Shown here: positions 37,953-40,313 of the stretch, piece by piece | How positions within the stretch are numbered: position 1 is the first letter of the stretch | Layout: each line of letters starts with the position of its first letter | Assembly (NCBI GenBank): GCA_017545325.1 | Contig: JAFWOX010000126.1 | Span: forward strand, 1 to 40,313 | Length of the DNA: 40,313 nucleotides | Origin: Oscillospiraceae bacterium | GTDB lineage: Bacteria; Bacillota_A; Clostridia; Oscillospirales; Oscillospiraceae | Direction of reading: 5' to 3' | Program-made: the position numbers and the translations under genes | The notes under the pieces: generated by a model | The model's input: the letters and a program-made list of their open reading frames with translations, nothing else | Database searches by the model: none | What the model was told of the DNA's origin: nothing

Positions 37953-39995
37953 ATGAAACGTACTTCCCGGATCCTGGCCGCGCTGCTGGCCCTCATTTTG
38001 CTGCTGGGGATGCTGCCTGCGGCGGCGGATTACCCGGCGGAAATCGGCAGCCTCGACCTCGCGAAAAGCTGGAAGGGCAAAACCGTCATCCTGCACACCA
38101 ATGATATCCACGGCGCGATCACCGGCTACGCCGTGGCGGCCCACATGAAGCTGCGGCTGGAGCACCAGGGCGCGGACGTACTGCTGGTGGACGCCGGGGA
38201 CTTCACCCAGGGGGATCCCACCGTCAACAACGACAAGGGCGCCTCGGCCATCCGGCTCATGAACGCCGCAGGCTATGACCTGGCCATCCCCGGGAACCAC
38301 GAATTCGACTACGGCATCGAGCAGCTGGAGGCGAACATCGCAGCCGCGGACTTCCCGGTGATCTGCGCCTCCATCCTCCGGGAGGACGGCACGCCGATGC
38401 TGGAGCCCGCCTGGACCCATACCGGCGCCTCCGGTCTGACCATCGGCTTCTTCGGACTGGAAACGCCGGAATGCCGGACCAAGGCCAACCCCGCCCTGGT
38501 CCGGGGCCTGACCTTCCTGGCCGGACAGGAGCTGTATGCCTGCGCCCAGGCCCAGGCGGACGCCCTGCGGGAGGGGGGCGCGGATCTGGTCATCGCCCTG
38601 ACCCATCTGGGCGTCCATGGGGAGAGCGAGCCCAACCGTTCCCAGGATGTGTACGCCGCCGTCTCGGGCATCGACCTGGTGATCGACGGCCATTCCCACA
38701 CCCTCATGACCGCCGGGGAAGCGGACGAGCCCATCCAGTCCACAGGCACCAAGTCCGCCTACATCGGCGCGGTGATCATCGACAACAAGACCAAGACCAT
38801 CGAAAGCCGCTGTCTGGTCCCCCTGGAAAACGCGGAGCAGGATCCCACGGTGAGCGCCATCGCAGCGGAGATCAAGGCGGAGGTGGAATCCGCCTTCGAC
38901 GAGGTCATCGGGGCCAGCGAGGTGGAGCTGGAGGGGGACCGGGCCTATAACCGCACCCAGGAGACCAACCACGGCAACCTGACCTCCGACGCCCTGTATG
39001 CCTGCATCCGGGAACGGCCGGATATGCTGCATATCGGCGCCGACCATCTGCTCGCTCTCGTCAACGGCGGAGGCATCCGGGATTCTATCCATATCGGCCC
39101 CGTCACCCGGGGAGACGTGAATACCGTACATCCCTTCGATAATACCCTCTGCGTCGTCTACTGCACCGGCGCGCAGCTGCTGGAGGCGCTGGAGGCCTCC
39201 ACCTTCCGCACCCCGGAGCAGGTGGGGGGCTTCCCCCACTGCACGGGCCTGCAGTGGACTTTGGATACCACCAAGCCCTATGATAAGGGCGCGCTCTACC
39301 CCGCCTCCACCTACCATGCGCCCAACAGCATCCGGCGGGTCAGCATCCAGAGCGTGAACGGTCTGCCCTTTTCCGAAACGGAGATCTACGCCGTGGCCAC
39401 CAGCGACTTCTGCGCCACAGGCGGCGATACCTACTCGGTCTTCGCCGGACTGGAGAGCTTCGATACCGGCATGCTGCTGGACGAGGCGGTGACGGAGTAT
39501 ATCCGGGACAGCCTGGGCGGCGTCATCGGCCCGGACTACGCCGCGCCCCGGGGAGATCTGACGATGATCACCCTGGAAAACAGCCGGTGCGTCCCCTCCC
39601 CTCAGCACATCCTGCTGAACGGAGAAGAGGTACGGCCGGAGGCCTACAGCATCAATGGGGAAAGCTACGTCATGCTTCGGGACCTGGCCATGCTGCTGAG
39701 CGGGACCGCCGCCCAGTTTGAGGTGAGCTATGACCCGGAGCAGAACGCCGTCGCCCTCGCCGCCGGAGAGCCCTATACCCCCGTGGGCGGCGAGCTCACC
39801 CCGGGAGCGGACCGGTCCGACTCCCTGAAAACCAGCAAACAGAGCCTGACGGCGGACGGCGAGGCCCTGAACCTCTGCACCTATAACCTGGGGGGCAACA
39901 ATTTCTTCCGCCTCCAGGACCTGGCCGCGATCCTGGGCTTCCATGCGGAATACGACCGGGAGACCGACTCCCTCCTGCTGACCTGCGGGGAATGA
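37953..39995 (+). CDS. Secreted 5'-nucleotidase/UshA-type metallophosphoesterase
   Basis: A 680-residue exported enzyme. A Sec signal peptide (about residues 1-26) ends at PAAAD. The metallophosphoesterase domain shows D-x-H in LHTNDIHG, DAGDFTQGD, GNHEFDYG and the metal ligand motif DGHSHT. The 5'-nucleotidase C-domain follows, with NGGGIRDSIHIGPVTRGDVN and CATGGDTYSVF for substrate binding. The last 130 residues resemble copper amine oxidase N-like stalk repeats (INGESYVMLRDLAMLLSG; NNFFRLQDLAAILGF), which Clostridia use for wall association. It would release phosphate and nucleosides from extracellular nucleotides. ATG 37953 has AAGGAGG eight bases upstream. Its leader carries a terminator-like stem. 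Confidence 0.92.
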   Translation: MKRTSRILAALLALILLLGMLPAAADYPAEIGSLDLAKSWKGKTVILHTNDIHGAITGYAVAAHMKLRLEHQGADVLLVDAGDFTQGDPTVNNDKGASAIRLMNAAGYDLAIPGNHEFDYGIEQLEANIAAADFPVICASILREDGTPMLEPAWTHTGASGLTIGFFGLETPECRTKANPALVRGLTFLAGQELYACAQAQADALREGGADLVIALTHLGVHGESEPNRSQDVYAAVSGIDLVIDGHSHTLMTAGEADEPIQSTGTKSAYIGAVIIDNKTKTIESRCLVPLENAEQDPTVSAIAAEIKAEVESAFDEVIGASEVELEGDRAYNRTQETNHGNLTSDALYACIRERPDMLHIGADHLLALVNGGGIRDSIHIGPVTRGDVNTVHPFDNTLCVVYCTGAQLLEALEASTFRTPEQVGGFPHCTGLQWTLDTTKPYDKGALYPASTYHAPNSIRRVSIQSVNGLPFSETEIYAVATSDFCATGGDTYSVFAGLESFDTGMLLDEAVTEYIRDSLGGVIGPDYAAPRGDLTMITLENSRCVPSPQHILLNGEEVRPEAYSINGESYVMLRDLAMLLSGTAAQFEVSYDPEQNAVALAAGEPYTPVGGELTPGADRSDSLKTSKQSLTADGEALNLCTYNLGGNNFFRLQDLAAILGFHAEYDRETDSLLLTCGE

Positions 39996-40043
39996 CCGCC
40001 GGATCCGGAGCCCCAATCCGCGGGAAAACCGGCAAAACGAAGA

Positions 40044-40072
40044 TCGGGAACGGATAACCCATCCGTTCCCGA
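40044..40072. terminator. Bidirectional terminator between convergent genes
   Basis: TCGGGAACGGAT (40044-40055) pairs perfectly with ATCCGTTCCCGA (40061-40072), followed by CTTTATT on the plus strand. It separates the nucleotidase from the convergent gene at the right edge. Confidence 0.8.
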
Positions 40073-40108
40073 CCGCTTTATTCCTGCACAGGTCAGCCTC
40101 AGGTCCGA

Positions 40109-40313
40109 TCAGTATTTGCCGTATTCCTTGACGGTTTCGAACATGGCCTCCACGTTCTCCCGCTTCACATGGCTCAGGCCGGAGCTGGTCATGAAGATGA
40201 AGCCGCCGCCCGGGGCGCAGATATCCAGCAGCTTCCTGGCCTCATCCCGCACCTGGTCCGGGGTGCCGAACTGGAGCAGGTTGGTGCTGAAGCTGCCCGC
40301 GATGCAGGCGATG
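40109..40313 (-). CDS. Uroporphyrinogen decarboxylase family protein (C-terminal end, partial)
   Basis: The last 68 residues of a gene entering from the right edge; the start is outside the window. The segment FGTPDQVRDEARKLLDICAP, then GGGFIFMTSSGLS and ENVEAMFETVKEYGKY, is the standard C-terminus of URO-D/MtaA/CmuA-type proteins. In Clostridia most of these are corrinoid-dependent methyltransferases or demethylases rather than heme enzymes. Neighbouring corrinoid proteins would be expected further right but cannot be seen. Confidence 0.8.
   Translation of the reverse strand, partial: IACIAGSFSTNLLQFGTPDQVRDEARKLLDICAPGGGFIFMTSSGLSHVKRENVEAMFETVKEYGKY

Overview
The window looks like a chromosomal stretch of a G+C-rich, spore-forming member of the Bacillota (class Clostridia), probably an uncultured gut-type lineage. 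The grounds are AGGAGG-type ribosome binding sites before almost every gene, a spoVAC gene, lipoproteins with Pro/Thr-rich linkers, a DUF2975/HTH pair, half-size chromate transporters, and TTGACA/TATAAT-type promoters. The order or family cannot be fixed from the sequence alone.

Layout. (1) 256-1849 (-): a four-gene membrane-protein/HTH operon of the DUF2975 type, then a MarR-type regulator (1983-2726, -). (2) 2999-11619 (+): a LysR regulator followed by a solute-binding lipoprotein, a membrane-anchored linalool dehydratase/isomerase-like (Ldi) protein, an FAD-dependent fumarate-reductase-like flavoprotein and an old-yellow-enzyme/Fe-S/FAD reductase. This reads as one catabolic or respiratory pathway in which an organic alcohol is imported, dehydrated or isomerised, and reduced. 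It is the best candidate here for an undescribed system. (3) 12168-13073: a small lipoprotein, then an orphan spoVAC. (4) 13669-21976 (-): a type-B carboxylesterase interrupted by an amber codon at its nucleophile elbow, the RNA-binding protein Tex, a serine beta-lactamase-like hydrolase, a tandem bicupin with two Cys4 modules, and a second solute-binding lipoprotein paralogous to the first. (5) 22271-26255: a 73-residue internally repeated protein, two unknown genes, a two-gene chromate transporter and a DEDDh exonuclease.

(6) 26368-31869: tRNA-Pro(GGG) and, behind it, an A+T-rich genomic island. The tRNA 3' end is repeated in a tandem 154-bp cassette, and 14 bases of it recur at the far end of the island. 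Cargo is a DUF1016-type PD-(D/E)XK nuclease, a 96-residue protein, McrB and McrC homologues (methylation-dependent or phage restriction), and a ParA-like ATPase gene cut off at the distal repeat. No integrase is present, so the island looks like a decayed, immobile defence island.

(7) 32280-37734 (-): a MATE transporter, a deleted GNAT gene, a NUDIX hydrolase, a frameshifted unknown gene, then a promoter driving a split transketolase and a zinc alcohol dehydrogenase. (8) 37953-39995 (+): a secreted 5'-nucleotidase-type metallophosphoesterase behind a terminator-like leader, and the C-terminal end of a uroporphyrinogen-decarboxylase-family gene running off the right edge.

All assignments come from reading translated sequence and recalled family motifs; no database search was run.
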